This document shows, in pieces, positions 54,273-63,910 of a DNA stretch of 64,000 nt. Origin of the DNA: Treponema brennaborense DSM 12168 (GTDB lineage: Bacteria > Spirochaetota > Spirochaetia > Treponematales > Treponemataceae); the NCBI RefSeq assembly GCF_000212415.1, contig NC_015500.1, positions 558,001 to 622,000 of the forward strand, given 5' to 3'. Each line of letters opens with the position of its first letter. Positions within the stretch are counted from its first letter, which is position 1. Made by a program: the position numbers and the translations under genes. The notes under the pieces are model-generated. The model saw only the letters and a program-made list of their open reading frames with translations, had not been told where the DNA came from and made no database searches.

Positions 54273-55643
54273 ATGACAAAACAAGAAGAACGGTTGGGAA
54301 CCGAAAAACCGGGTAAGCTGATCCTGTCGCTTGCCATTCCGGCTGCTGCGGCGCAGCTTATCAACGTGCTGTACAACATAGTCGACCGGATGTATATCGG
54401 ACATATTCCGGGTGCGGGAACCGCGGCGCTGACGGGCGTGGGCGTTACGTTTCCGGTTATCATGCTGATTTCAGCGTTCAGCGCGTTTGCCGGAGCGGGC
54501 GGTGCGCCGCTGGCATCCATCGCGCTCGGGCGCGGCGACCGCGCGGGTGCCGAACGGATTCTCGGCAACGCGGCGACGCTGCTCACGGTGTTCGCGGGCG
54601 TTTTAACGGCGCTGTTCGCCGCGTTCATGCAGTCGGTGCTGTATCTGTTCGGTGCAAGCGCCGCGACGATAGGATACGCAACCGATTATCTTTCCGTTTA
54701 TTTAGTCGGTACGTTTTTCGTACAATACGCGCTCGGCCTGAACATGTTTATCAGTTGTCAGGGACGGGCGAAGACGGCGATGCTGTCCGTTCTGATCGGC
54801 GCAGTGCTCAACATTGCGCTTGATCCCGTTTTCATTTTCGCGCTGAATATGGGCGTCAGGGGCGCCGCATTGGCTACGATCATTTCTCAGGCCGCGAGCG
54901 CCGCCTGGGTCGTAAAGTTTTTGTGCTCGGATAAATCGGGGCTGCGCATCCGCCGTCGGAACCTCAGCTTGGACGGCTCCATCGTAAAAAAAATCATGGG
55001 ACTCGGCGTTTCTCCGTTCATCATGCAGGCGACCGAAAGTCTTATCATCATCGTTTTGAACAGCGGATTGCAGCGCTACGGGGGCGACTTGTACGTCGGT
55101 TCCATGACGATTTTGCAGAGTGTCATGCAGTTCGTGTTCGTGCCGGTGTCGGGGCTCACGCAGGGAACGCAGCCGATCATCAGTTACAATTACGGTGCCG
55201 GAAATCCTGAACGGGTCAAAAAAACGTTCCGAATCGTGCTCGCTGCGACCGTTTCTTTAACCGTGGCAAGCTGGGGCCTGACGGCGCTGATACCGGGATT
55301 GTTTGCGCGGATATTTACCGGAGAGGCGGCGCTCATCGCGCTGGTGGAACGCGTCATGCCCGTTTTTATGGGCGGATTTTGGATTTTCGGCGTACAGATG
55401 GCGTGCCAGTCGGCGTTCGTCGGACTGGGACAGGCAAAAATTTCATTGTTTTTGGCTATGCTGCGCAAGATTATACTGCTGATTCCGCTTTCGTTTATTT
55501 TCCCCCTGTTTTGGGGTGTCGACGGTATCTATTGGGCGGAGCCGGTTGCCGACATTACGGCGGCAATCACGACTGGTACGCTGTTTTTATGTAAATTCAA
55601 TTCGATTTTGGGAGTTAAAAAAAATGACTGCAAAATATCGTAA
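54273..55643 (+). CDS. MATE-family multidrug efflux transporter
   Basis: A 456-residue inner-membrane antiporter with twelve hydrophobic helices arranged as two six-helix halves. Hallmarks include LAIPAAAAQLINVLYNIVDRMYIGHIPGAG in helix 1, the internal repeat FISCQGRAKTAMLSVLIGAVLNIALDPVFI, and GVSPFIMQATESLIIIVLNSG at the start of the second half. It exports drugs or metabolites in exchange for Na+ or protons. There is no ribosome binding site; a -10 hexamer sits seven bases before the ATG. The end overlaps the next gene by 20 bases. Confidence 0.94.
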   Translation: MTKQEERLGTEKPGKLILSLAIPAAAAQLINVLYNIVDRMYIGHIPGAGTAALTGVGVTFPVIMLISAFSAFAGAGGAPLASIALGRGDRAGAERILGNAATLLTVFAGVLTALFAAFMQSVLYLFGASAATIGYATDYLSVYLVGTFFVQYALGLNMFISCQGRAKTAMLSVLIGAVLNIALDPVFIFALNMGVRGAALATIISQAASAAWVVKFLCSDKSGLRIRRRNLSLDGSIVKKIMGLGVSPFIMQATESLIIIVLNSGLQRYGGDLYVGSMTILQSVMQFVFVPVSGLTQGTQPIISYNYGAGNPERVKKTFRIVLAATVSLTVASWGLTALIPGLFARIFTGEAALIALVERVMPVFMGGFWIFGVQMACQSAFVGLGQAKISLFLAMLRKIILLIPLSFIFPLFWGVDGIYWAEPVADITAAITTGTLFLCKFNSILGVKKNDCKIS

Positions 55644-56553
55644 AGCGCTGCCGGTTCCGGTAAGAAATCCGGTAAGGTATCCGGTAATGCCGTCCGATAA
55701 GTCGGGCCGCATGAAAATGTCTTTTTATTGCCGGCTCAGAACGCTTTTATGCGTTTGGGCCGCGCTGTGCGGCATAGTGGTTTCCGCTGCCGCGCTTTCC
55801 GAACGCGAACAGGCTTCCGTCGATCAGTTTATGCAGTTCAGAATGGAAGTTTCCGCGTGCGAACCCGACGAAGCGCTCGCCCGTGTGGCCCGTTATGAAA
55901 CGGAACTGTTCGGGACGGAAGAGGCTTCGTCTTTTTCTCCCGAATTCCGTCTCATCATGGACAATCTGCTCGTACTCGAACGGTATAATTATCTGTATGA
56001 AAAGGACATTGCGCATCCTGGGCTGGAAGGGCTGATCAGCGCGCAGAACGATGAAAACGAATCGCGGCTTAAAAACGCGAAAGGCGCTCGTGTCGATACC
56101 TGGCTGTACTGTACGGCCGGCGACGTCATTTCCTGCTGTATGCAGTTCATGCCGGTAACCAAAGCCATGAACCGCGGTCTGGTGATAAAAAAATATTACG
56201 ATACGGCCGTTTCACAGGATCCCGATTGTGCGTACGCTCTGATGAATACGGCTCAGTGGTATTTTCACGCGCCGGCAATCGGCGGCGGGAGCAAAAAGAA
56301 GGCGCTCGATTATTTCGAGCGGGCAATCGCCGCAGCGCGGACTCCCGCCGAATCGTTTTACGCGAAAATCCTGTGCTCTCAGGCGCTGTTCGACGGCGGC
56401 AGTACGGAACGCAGCGCCGCGCTGCTTGCCGAAGCGACCGCGCTGTGTTCGGAAAGCCGGTACGCCGCTCATATTAAAAAACTGAACGACGCCGGCTATT
56501 CTCTTTTTTATTACATGCTGAATCGGGCTAAAATCGACGCCGAGCTGCGTTAG
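55624..56553 (+). CDS. Secreted TPR-like helical protein, treponemal type
   Basis: A 309-residue protein whose first 29 residues after the ATG at 55624 are a basic, proline-rich lead with repeated PVRNPVRYPV-like text. From Met30 it reads KMSFYCRLRTLLCVWAALCGIVVSAAA, a signal peptide cleaved after AAA, which argues that the true start may be ATG 55711. The mature part is helical with Ala-rich tetratricopeptide-like repeats (YDTAVSQDPDCAYALMNTAQWYFHAPAIGGGSKKKALDYFERAIAA). GGGAG precedes the 55624 ATG, inside the MATE gene. Function unknown. Confidence 0.65.
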   Translation: MTAKYRKALPVPVRNPVRYPVMPSDKSGRMKMSFYCRLRTLLCVWAALCGIVVSAAALSEREQASVDQFMQFRMEVSACEPDEALARVARYETELFGTEEASSFSPEFRLIMDNLLVLERYNYLYEKDIAHPGLEGLISAQNDENESRLKNAKGARVDTWLYCTAGDVISCCMQFMPVTKAMNRGLVIKKYYDTAVSQDPDCAYALMNTAQWYFHAPAIGGGSKKKALDYFERAIAAARTPAESFYAKILCSQALFDGGSTERSAALLAEATALCSESRYAAHIKKLNDAGYSLFYYMLNRAKIDAELR

Positions 56554-56590
56554 CCGCCGGATTGTACCGCAGTCGGATTGTACCGCAGCT

Positions 56591-56636
56591 GAGCGCGTTT
56601 TCCGCCGGTTGTTCCCACCGAGGCGGAACCGCGCTC
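56591..56636. other. Large hairpin between convergent genes
   Basis: GAGCGC/GCGCTC and TTCCGCC/GGCGGAA form a two-part stem. It lacks a T-run, so its role as a terminator is uncertain. Just before it a 16-base unit (GATTGTACCGCAG) is repeated twice. Confidence 0.5.
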
Positions 56637-56645
56637 GCCGCCGGT

Positions 56646-59042
56646 TCAACCCATCACGACGATAACTTCGTTGACACTGCCTTCCGGCTGTGCGGGAATC
56701 GCGCCGGCAACCGGTTTTCCGTTCAGGGAAACCGATTTTACGCCTTTTTCCGCGTGCGTCGGATTTTTGACCGTAATCTTGTACGTGGCGCCGCGCCAGA
56801 TTCGGCTCGCTTCAAAGCCGTCCCAGTCGGACGGAATGCACGGATCGACGATCATGCCGTCGAACGTACATCTGATGCCGAGCATGTAACGGGTCGCCGC
56901 AAAGTACGACCAGCCCGCGGATCCGGTCAGCCACGGATGGCGCGCCCGCCCGTGAGCGGTGTGGTCGCGTCCCATGACGAACTGGCAGTACGAATACGGT
57001 TCGGACTGGCGGATTTCGATTTTATCGTTCTGATTGTACGGACACAGCGCGTCGTAGTATTTCATGGCGCGGTTTCCGTGTCCGAGTTTTGTTTCCGCAA
57101 CCCAGGCCCACGGATTGGGATGGGAGAAAATGGCGCCGTTTTCCTTGATACCTTTGTACACGCGGGTAACGAATCCGATGTCGTCGTTCGGCGTTCCGTA
57201 CGACGGCGCGTTCAAATGGATGCCCCACGGCGAATACAGGTATTTGTCTACGGAATCCATCGCTTTTTCCGCGTGTTCGCCTTGCGCGACGCCGGAGATG
57301 ACGGCCCACGTGTTCGATTCAAGATGCACTTTGCCTTCCGTGTCTTCGGCCGTGCCGATTTTTACGCCGTTTTTGGTGATGCCGCGGATGTACCATTCCT
57401 TGTCCCACAATTCCTTTTCGCAGGCGGCGCGTACTTTTTCCATGAGCGCGCGGTATTTTACCGCGTCGTCCGTGCGGCCGTAATGGTCGGCGAGTTCGGC
57501 AAAATTGTCCATCGCCCAATAGTGCAGGAACGACACGAGCGCGCTTTCGCCGCCGCCCAGATTCAGGCAGTCGTTCCAGTCGGCGCGCAGTCCTTTGCAG
57601 ATACCCGTCGCGCCCACCTGTTCGGCTGAAAAGTTCAGAATGCGCATCATATGGTCGTACACGGTCGACTCGCCGCCGTCGGCAAACGAAACGACTTCAT
57701 CCGCGAATCCGTATTCGCCCGTTTCCTTGATGTATTCGCAGATTGCCGGAACGAGCCACAGTGCGTCGTCCGAGCAGGTGTCTTTGAGACCGTGAACGAG
57801 GCTGGCTTTGTCCGGTTCGGGTTTTACCGTCGGCGATTTAAACGGCGGCTTGGGTTTTCGGTTCGGGTTGAACAGTTCCGGCTCGAACAGGTGCAGTCCG
57901 TAGCCTGCCTGCGTTAAACCGCGCAGCAGATCGATGAGGCGGCTGCGGCATTTTTGCGGATTGGAGTGGGGGATGCACATCGCGTCCTGCGCCGTGTCGC
58001 GGTATCCCAGCCCGGTGCGCCCGCCGACTTCGATAAAACTCGAAAATCGTGAAAACACGACGTTCGTTTCGGACTGATACAGATTCCACGTGTTGATCAT
58101 GGTGTTCATTGCGCTGCTGGGCGTTTTGATCTGAAGCGCGGCGCATTTTTTGTCCCAATACGCTTTGATTTCCCTGAACGCCGCGTCGACTGCGGCCGTA
58201 TCGGAAAATTTTGCTTTGACGGCTTTACCCGCTTCGCGGCTGCCGACGCCGAGCATGAACACGACGCGGATTTCCTTGCCGGCCGGAATTACGAATTCCT
58301 TGCACAGCGCGCCGCAGTGATTGTTGCCCAGTTCCGCGGAACCCGACAGTTTTCCCGTCTCGACGCCGATGGGATTCGTTTCCGTCCGGTACGGGCCGAT
58401 AAACGAATCGCGCAGACAGTCGAAGCCGTCCGCGTCGAAACTCGAAGTAAAATAATGATACATATCGGGATTATAGAAGTTGTCGACTTCAATGACGCCG
58501 TCTTTATAACTTGAACCGGAACAGTACAAACTCATCTGGAAATTCTGGTTGTCGATTTCGATCATCTGAAACGAAAATTCGCAGTATGAAAACAGGCTGA
58601 TTTTCCGGTCTTTCTGCGAAGTGTTTTTGACGCGGACGTCCCACAATTCGCAGGCTTCGCCTCTGGGAATGAACAGCGTCTGCGTCGCGTCTATTCCCTT
58701 ATAGTTGCAGGAAAATTTGGAATACGACATGCCGTGGCGGCATTCGTAGCGGGCTTTGTCGAGCGGTTTTCCCACGGGCTGCCAGGAAAGCGACCAGTAT
58801 TCGCCGTCGTCGTTGTCACGCAGATATACGTAATGTCCGGGGCGGTCGAGCGGAACTGCGTTCGCCCTGAACCGGGTTACGCGGTGGTATTCAGGCGATT
58901 CGTGCCACATGTAGCCGCCTGCGTTGTGTGAAACGACTGCACCCGTCGATTCCGTGCCGAGATAGTTTGTCCAGGAAACGGGGACGTCGCACCGGTTGAT
59001 AACGTATTCCCGGTTCTTATCATCAAAAAAACCGTAATTCAC
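56646..59042 (-). CDS. chbP: N,N'-diacetylchitobiose phosphorylase (GH94)
   Basis: A 798-residue cytoplasmic phosphorylase. The N-terminal beta-sandwich (GFFDDKNREYVINRCDVPVSWTNYLGTES) and the (alpha/alpha)6 barrel match the Vibrio chitobiose phosphorylase almost throughout, including GICKGLRADWNDCLNLGGGES (catalytic Asp in DWND), HLESNTWAVISGVAQG, THFP-like SHPNPWAWVAETKLG and the C-terminal PCIPSDWDGFEASRIWRGATY. The enzyme phosphorolyses chitobiose to GlcNAc-1-phosphate and GlcNAc. The start is a GTG with GGAGGATC upstream. Cellobiose phosphorylase is a less likely alternative because the similarity is strongest to the chitobiose enzyme. Confidence 0.87.
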   Translation of the reverse strand: MNYGFFDDKNREYVINRCDVPVSWTNYLGTESTGAVVSHNAGGYMWHESPEYHRVTRFRANAVPLDRPGHYVYLRDNDDGEYWSLSWQPVGKPLDKARYECRHGMSYSKFSCNYKGIDATQTLFIPRGEACELWDVRVKNTSQKDRKISLFSYCEFSFQMIEIDNQNFQMSLYCSGSSYKDGVIEVDNFYNPDMYHYFTSSFDADGFDCLRDSFIGPYRTETNPIGVETGKLSGSAELGNNHCGALCKEFVIPAGKEIRVVFMLGVGSREAGKAVKAKFSDTAAVDAAFREIKAYWDKKCAALQIKTPSSAMNTMINTWNLYQSETNVVFSRFSSFIEVGGRTGLGYRDTAQDAMCIPHSNPQKCRSRLIDLLRGLTQAGYGLHLFEPELFNPNRKPKPPFKSPTVKPEPDKASLVHGLKDTCSDDALWLVPAICEYIKETGEYGFADEVVSFADGGESTVYDHMMRILNFSAEQVGATGICKGLRADWNDCLNLGGGESALVSFLHYWAMDNFAELADHYGRTDDAVKYRALMEKVRAACEKELWDKEWYIRGITKNGVKIGTAEDTEGKVHLESNTWAVISGVAQGEHAEKAMDSVDKYLYSPWGIHLNAPSYGTPNDDIGFVTRVYKGIKENGAIFSHPNPWAWVAETKLGHGNRAMKYYDALCPYNQNDKIEIRQSEPYSYCQFVMGRDHTAHGRARHPWLTGSAGWSYFAATRYMLGIRCTFDGMIVDPCIPSDWDGFEASRIWRGATYKITVKNPTHAEKGVKSVSLNGKPVAGAIPAQPEGSVNEVIVVMG

Positions 59043-59071
59043 AAAGATCCTCCATAATTTCGGGCCGCTTA

Positions 59072-59089
59072 GAGTAGCAGTTGTTACTC
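59072..59089. promoter_or_regulatory. Near-palindromic operator candidate for chbP
   Basis: GAGTAGCAGTTGTTACTC matches its reverse complement at 14 of 18 positions and lies between the -10 (59105-59110) and the chbP GTG, where a sugar repressor could block elongation. Confidence 0.5.
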
Positions 59090-59104
59090 CGCCGCCCTGT
59101 GATC

Positions 59105-59110
59105 AGTATA
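59105..59110 (-). promoter_or_regulatory. -10 element of chbP
   Basis: TATACT on the minus strand, about 60 bases before the GTG; the -35 is not convincing. Confidence 0.4.
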
Positions 59111-59253
59111 ACAGATGCCCGGTAAAAAGAAAAGCAGAAAATAATAAAATGATTATTTAAACGATGTTTTTTGAAAAAACGGCACAATACGTATCAGTTT
59201 GTTTGCTCTATGAACATACCTGTGATGTCAGAAAAACTTGTTTTTGCAGATAC

Positions 59254-59271
59254 GTGCGGAAAGCTCCGCAC
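59254..59271 (-). other. Hairpin directly after the flgN stop
   Basis: GTGCGGA/TCCGCAC form a seven-pair stem with a four-base loop, adjoining a small AAAAAC/GTTTTT hairpin further downstream. Probably a weak terminator of the fliS-flgN unit; no long T-run. Confidence 0.45.
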
Positions 59272-59781
59272 TCAGACGCTGATATTGATTACGGAGGCCG
59301 CGTCGTTCGCGTGCGTGTACACGCTGCGCGTCGTTCGGTACGGATTTTGAACGGCGTTCAGGCGGTCTTTTATTTCGGCTATATGGATCTTGAGCAGTTC
59401 CCTGTTTCGGGCGTTTTGGGCGAGCACTTGCCGCTGCAGCTGTTCCAGATCCGTTTTGAGCAAGGGAATAACCGACTCGTCGGTTTCCCCGGCGTTGTCC
59501 GTGCGTTCCGCCGCCGCGCCCTTGCGCGGATGCGTGTCCCGGTACATCGTTTCTATCGGTTCGATGACTTTTTGCAGATTTACAATGTTGGCTGCGATTT
59601 GCTGCTCAAGTTCCGTGTGGGCGAGCAGCGCTTCGGAATCTTCCGTTTCGATCTTGTCCGCCTGTTTTTCAAGTACGTTCAGGTATTCGCGGAATTTCGC
59701 GCGCTGCTGTTCAAGCAAAGTGCGCAGCCGCCGCAGTACGGCGGTTCTTTCTGCCAGTTCGGCAGGGGACAGCTGCATCAT
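59272..59781 (-). CDS. flgN: FlgN-like flagellar export chaperone
   Basis: A 169-residue helical protein, mostly charged coiled coil (RTLLEQQRAKFREYLNVLEKQADKIETEDSEALLAHTELEQQIAANIVNLQKVIEPIE), ending YRTTRSVYTHANDAASVINISV. FlgN-type chaperones guard hook-junction subunits before export. The call rests on size, helical make-up and its position five bases after fliS in the same operon; primary sequence similarity is weak, as usual for the family. Confidence 0.75.
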   Translation of the reverse strand: MMQLSPAELAERTAVLRRLRTLLEQQRAKFREYLNVLEKQADKIETEDSEALLAHTELEQQIAANIVNLQKVIEPIETMYRDTHPRKGAAAERTDNAGETDESVIPLLKTDLEQLQRQVLAQNARNRELLKIHIAEIKDRLNAVQNPYRTTRSVYTHANDAASVINISV

Positions 59782-59785
59782 GTTT

Positions 59786-60226
59786 TTATCCGTTTATATC
59801 GATGCCGGTATGCACTGCGGGTGCGGGCGTCGCGCCTGCCGACGCCGAAGCGACCGACCAAGCGTCTCTGAGCTGACTCATCATGTCGCATACGAAACCG
59901 ATCTTTTTCTTGTCGCGGCTGATGTTTGCGTTCAGCAGTTCCTTATTGAAGAAAATGTACAGCGACATCAGGTTTTTGGAAATGTCGCCGCCGGCTTCCA
60001 TATCGAGCGCCACCATCAGTTCCGTGATGATTTCCTGCGTTTTCAGGATGTTTTTGTTGAACGCTTCTATGTGCTGCGCGCCGATTTTTTCGTCCGCGGA
60101 AAAATGCGCGAGCGCAAAATTCAACTGTTTGACCGCTTCGTCGTACAGCATGACGACCAGTTTTCCCTGACTTGCCGTTTTGACTCCCGTTTCACGGTAC
60201 GCACTGTATGCCTGACTGTATCCCAT
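59786..60226 (-). CDS. fliS: Flagellin export chaperone FliS
   Basis: A 146-residue FliS. The N-terminus YSQAYSAYRETGVKTASQGKLVVMLYDEAVKQLNFAL is the classic FliS opening and the C-terminal helix carries the short Ala/Pro tail seen in spirochaetes. FliS binds flagellin tails to prevent premature polymerisation. A GGGGG box precedes the ATG and a perfect FliA-type promoter lies upstream (60258-60284). Confidence 0.95.
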   Translation of the reverse strand: MGYSQAYSAYRETGVKTASQGKLVVMLYDEAVKQLNFALAHFSADEKIGAQHIEAFNKNILKTQEIITELMVALDMEAGGDISKNLMSLYIFFNKELLNANISRDKKKIGFVCDMMSQLRDAWSVASASAGATPAPAVHTGIDING

Positions 60227-60257
60227 TTTAATACCCCCTGTCAGTTGTTCTTTATAG

Positions 60258-60284
60258 TTATCGGCGGTGAGCGGCGCAACTTTA
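60258..60284 (-). promoter_or_regulatory. FliA (sigma-28) promoter of fliS-flgN
   Basis: On the minus strand TAAA (60281-60284), exactly 15 bases, then GCCGATAA (60258-60265): the flagellar sigma-28 consensus without a mismatch. Confidence 0.8.
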
Positions 60285-60361
60285 CATTTTTTTAAAATAT
60301 CCGGTATGCTATCGACTATTTACGGTTTATTTCGTATATTTTATCTTATAGAGGTATGAGC

Positions 60362-62344
60362 ATGAGTGATGCAGACAAAGATAATAAAAATTCAGAGCGC
60401 GACCCCTTTGATTTTTTCAAATTATCGTCCGAACCGGGAAATTCAAACAAAGGTTCGGATAAAAAAAAGCCCCGCATTCCGTTTTGGGGTATAATGCTGA
60501 TAATCGTTGCCGTAACGGCTTTTATCAATTTTTTTCTGATGTCCCGGTCGGATGATCTGATCCCGTTTTCCGATTTCAAGGCGATGGTGGAAAACGGACA
60601 GATCGTTTCCGTCGATTTGGGCGAAACGTATTTTACCGGTTATACGTCGTCGTCGGCTGAAAGCAGCGATGCCGGCAATTTTTCGCTTTTTTCGACCGGC
60701 GCGGCCCGCAATACGTATAAAACGGCCGGTATTCTGACCGAAAGTTTTCTGAAACTGCTCGACGATAAAGGTATCACGTATAAAGTGGTGGCGAAGCAAG
60801 GGAACTTTCTCATGCAGCTGCTGCTGAACTTGGTCGTTCCGTTCGGTTTTATCTTTTTGATGTGGTTTTTCTTTTTCCGCAAAATGGGCGGAATGGGCGG
60901 CGGCTTGGGCGGAAGCATTTTTTCCGCGGGAGCGTCGCGGGCGAGCGCCGTTGAAGAAGGTCAGGTTACGACCCGGTTTGCCGACGTAGCGGGCGTGGAC
61001 GAAGCCAAAGAAGAATTAGTCGAAGTGGTCGATTTTTTGAAATCGCCCAAAAAATATACCGATATCGGCGGAAAAATTCCCAAAGGCGTGCTGCTCGTCG
61101 GCCCGCCGGGTACGGGCAAGACGCTGCTCGCGCGCGCCGTTGCCGGCGAAGCGAACGTTCCGTTTTTCAAGATTTCCGGTTCCGACTTCGTCGAGATGTT
61201 CGTGGGCGTCGGCGCGAGCCGCGTGCGCGATCTGTTCAAGCAGGCGCGTGAAAAGGCGCCGTGCATCGTGTTCATCGACGAATTGGATGCGATCGGTAAA
61301 AGCCGCGTCAATTCGATCAACGGCAACGACGAGCGCGAGCAGACGTTGAATCAGCTGCTCGTCGAGATGGACGGGTTCGACAATTCAAAAGGACTTATCC
61401 TGCTTGCGGCGACGAACAGGCCCGACGTATTGGATCCGGCGCTGTTGCGCCCCGGCCGGTTCGACCGGCAGGTGGTTGTTGACCGCCCCGACGTGAAAGG
61501 CCGCGAAGCTATCCTTAAAATTCACGCGAAAAACGTCAAGCTCGGAAACGACGTCGATTTGGCGGCCATCGCGCGCACGACGTCCGGCTTTGCAGGTGCG
61601 GATTTGGCGAACGTCGTGAACGAAGCGGCGCTGCTCGCCGTCCGCGGCGGGCGAAAAACGGTCGGTATGGAAGATTTTGACGAAGCGGTTGAAAAGGCCG
61701 TGGCCGGTTTGCAGAAAAAAAGCCGCGTCATAAAGGAAAACGAGCGGCGGATCGTGGCGTTCCACGAAACGGGGCACGCGCTTACCGCCGCGTTTACCGA
61801 CGGCGCGGACAAAGTGCATAAAATTTCGATTATTCCGCGCGGCGTGGCTGCGCTCGGGTATACGCTGCAAATGCCGGAAGAAGACCGGTATCTGCGTACG
61901 GAAAAGGAATTGTACGGTGAAATAGACGTGCTGCTCGGCGGCCGCGCGGCGGAACTGATTGCGTTCGGCGAAGTTTCCACCGGTGCGTCTAACGATCTGC
62001 AGCGCGCGACGGACATTGCCCGCAGCATTTTGACTGATTACGGTATGAGCGGCCGGTTCCGCAACGTGGTGCTGTCCCAGCGCGGCGGCGGATACGGAGC
62101 GGACTCTCCGCAGCTTATCCGCGAATATTCGGAATCGACCCAGCAGTATATCGACGAAGAGTTGGCCCGCATTATGGCGGAACGGTTCGAGCACGTTACG
62201 GCGCTGCTGAAAGAAAAACGCGACGTTATGGAATATATCGCGAGCAGACTGCTTGAAAAGGAAATCATCGATGAAGCCGAGTTTACCGATATCATAAAAG
62301 CCCGCGAGCATCTGGACGAACTGCAGGACCGCGGACAGGCGTAA
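60362..62344 (+). CDS. ftsH: ATP-dependent zinc metalloprotease FtsH
   Basis: A 660-residue membrane-anchored AAA protease that removes damaged membrane proteins. Two N-terminal helices (about 38-58 and 153-172) flank a short periplasmic domain. The AAA module has Walker A GPPGTGKT (246-253), Walker [12 protein letters not shown], pore loop [11 protein letters not shown] and the second region of homology [19 protein letters not shown]. The protease has HETGH (about 468-472). The ATG at 60362 is preferred over 60356: GAGG is seven bases before it but only one before the earlier codon. A hairpin terminator follows. Confidence 0.96.
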   Translation: MSDADKDNKNSERDPFDFFKLSSEPGNSNKGSDKKKPRIPFWGIMLIIVAVTAFINFFLMSRSDDLIPFSDFKAMVENGQIVSVDLGETYFTGYTSSSAESSDAGNFSLFSTGAARNTYKTAGILTESFLKLLDDKGITYKVVAKQGNFLMQLLLNLVVPFGFIFLMWFFFFRKMGGMGGGLGGSIFSAGASRASAVEEGQVTTRFADVAGVDEAKEELVEVVDFLKSPKKYTDIGGKIPKGVLLVGPPGTGKTLLARAVAGEANVPFFKISGSDFVEMFVGVGASRVRDLFKQAREKAPCIVFIDELDAIGKSRVNSINGNDEREQTLNQLLVEMDGFDNSKGLILLAATNRPDVLDPALLRPGRFDRQVVVDRPDVKGREAILKIHAKNVKLGNDVDLAAIARTTSGFAGADLANVVNEAALLAVRGGRKTVGMEDFDEAVEKAVAGLQKKSRVIKENERRIVAFHETGHALTAAFTDGADKVHKISIIPRGVAALGYTLQMPEEDRYLRTEKELYGEIDVLLGGRAAELIAFGEVSTGASNDLQRATDIARSILTDYGMSGRFRNVVLSQRGGGYGADSPQLIREYSESTQQYIDEELARIMAERFEHVTALLKEKRDVMEYIASRLLEKEIIDEAEFTDIIKAREHLDELQDRGQA

Positions 62345-62396
62345 GCCTGATCGAGCCGATTCGGCGCGCCGCTTTTGGGTGCGCTTTGAAAGCTGA

Positions 62397-62446
62397 AAAA
62401 CGGGAACGCGTATGAAGCAGTGAGCTTCGGGGCGTTCCCGTTTTTT
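62397..62446 (+). terminator. Terminator of ftsH
   Basis: AAAACGGGAACG and CGTTCCCGTTTT are perfect 12-base arms, with a further GAAGC/GCTTC stem inside and a T-run at the end. Confidence 0.85.
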
Positions 62447-62475
62447 ATCGCCCGATGTGAAAACGGTTCCACATA

Positions 62476-62502
62476 TTGACATTGTATTTGATTTTATATA
62501 CT
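62476..62502 (+). promoter_or_regulatory. Promoter of the second MATE gene
   Basis: Consensus TTGACA (62476-62481) and TATACT (62497-62502), with a slightly short 15-base spacer. Confidence 0.5.
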
Positions 62503-62521
62503 GTGCTTTCGAGGTTACGTT

Positions 62522-63910
62522 ATGGCACTTCAGTTCCGCATGGCTCCGAAACACGCGGCGAGCGCGGCAAAAGATATGACCGTCGGCAGTCCGCTGAAAT
62601 TGATATTTTTGTATTCCGTTCCGCTGCTGGCGGGTAATCTGGTACAGCAATTGTACAGCATGGCCGACACCATAATCGTCGGGCGGCTGCTGGGAACCGA
62701 AGCGCTCGCGGCGGTCGGCAACACGGGTCCGATGAACTTTTTGGTGTTGGGGTTCGTTCTGGGACTGACGTCGGGATTCGCCGTTATTACCGCGCAGCAG
62801 TTCGGCGCAAAAAACGAAGCGGGCGTGCGGCGCTCCGTGGCGATGAATATTATCCTGAACGGCGTTTTTGCCGTGATTATGACGGTGCTTTCCGTGGCGA
62901 CTGCGCGGCCGCTTTTAGAACTGATTCGCACGCCGCAGTCCATTATGGACGGGTCGTGTTCGTATATCGTCATCATTTACCTCGGAATCTGTACGACCGT
63001 TTTATACAACGCGACGGCGTGTATCCTGCGCGCGCTGGGCGACAGCAAGTCGCCGCTGTATTTTCTGATCATATCGTCGCTGCTGAATATCGGGCTCGAC
63101 GTTTTGTTCATTTTGCAGTTCAATATGGGGATTGCCGGTGCTGCCTGGGCGACGGTCATTTCACAGGCATTCGCGGGGTTCGCGTCGCTGGTGTATATGA
63201 TCGTACGGTTCCCGATTCTGCGGGTTTCCCGGAAAGATTTCGAGTTCAATCCGTGGTTCGCCTGGCAGCATTTGCGGATCGGACTGCCGATGGCGTTCCA
63301 GTTTTCGATTACGGCGATCGGCGTCGTCGTGCTGCAGGGGGCGCTGAACGTGTTCGGTCCGGTGAAGATCGCCGCGTACACGGCGGCACAAAAAGTGGAG
63401 CAGCTTATCGCGGTGGCGGCGTCGACGTTCGGCGTTACGATGGCGAATTATACCGGGCAAAACCTGGGCGCGGGGAGGCTGGACCGCATAAAAGAAGGAA
63501 CGCGCACGTGCAGTCTTTTGACGATCGGTGTGTCGCTGATTTCGATGCTGATAGCGCTGCTGCTTGCCGAACAGCTGACCGGGTTGTTCGTAAAAGGCGA
63601 GCAGCCGGAAGTGATTCTGGCCGCCGCGCAATATCTGCACATAACGTCGGTGTTTTATCCGGTGCTGTTTATCATTTTCGTATACAGGAACGTTTTGCAA
63701 AGTATCGGGCGCGGCTTTATGCCGCTGATGGCCGGTGTGGGCGAATTGGTGGCCCGTGCGGCCGCGGCGTACACGCTGCCCGCGCTGATGGGATACACAG
63801 GTATCTGTTTTGCAGGCCCGCTGGCTTGGTTTGCGGCGGCTTTGCCGTTGTTCATTGCGTATACGATTATTATGAAAACGTTTAAAATAGAAAACGCGGC
63901 TGCACGATGA
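62522..63910 (+). CDS. MATE-family multidrug efflux transporter (second)
   Basis: A 462-residue transporter with twelve predicted helices, only distantly similar to the MATE at 54273. Landmarks: FLYSVPLLAGNLVQQLYSMADTIIVGRLLG, LGLTSGFAVITAQQFGAKN, ACILRALGDSKSPLYFLIISSLLNIGLDVLFI, and GLPMAFQFSITAIGVVVLQGALN. GAGG lies seven bases before the ATG. It should export drugs or toxic metabolites by ion antiport. The 90 bases after its stop to the window edge hold no gene. Confidence 0.94.
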   Translation: MALQFRMAPKHAASAAKDMTVGSPLKLIFLYSVPLLAGNLVQQLYSMADTIIVGRLLGTEALAAVGNTGPMNFLVLGFVLGLTSGFAVITAQQFGAKNEAGVRRSVAMNIILNGVFAVIMTVLSVATARPLLELIRTPQSIMDGSCSYIVIIYLGICTTVLYNATACILRALGDSKSPLYFLIISSLLNIGLDVLFILQFNMGIAGAAWATVISQAFAGFASLVYMIVRFPILRVSRKDFEFNPWFAWQHLRIGLPMAFQFSITAIGVVVLQGALNVFGPVKIAAYTAAQKVEQLIAVAASTFGVTMANYTGQNLGAGRLDRIKEGTRTCSLLTIGVSLISMLIALLLAEQLTGLFVKGEQPEVILAAAQYLHITSVFYPVLFIIFVYRNVLQSIGRGFMPLMAGVGELVARAAAAYTLPALMGYTGICFAGPLAWFAAALPLFIAYTIIMKTFKIENAAAR

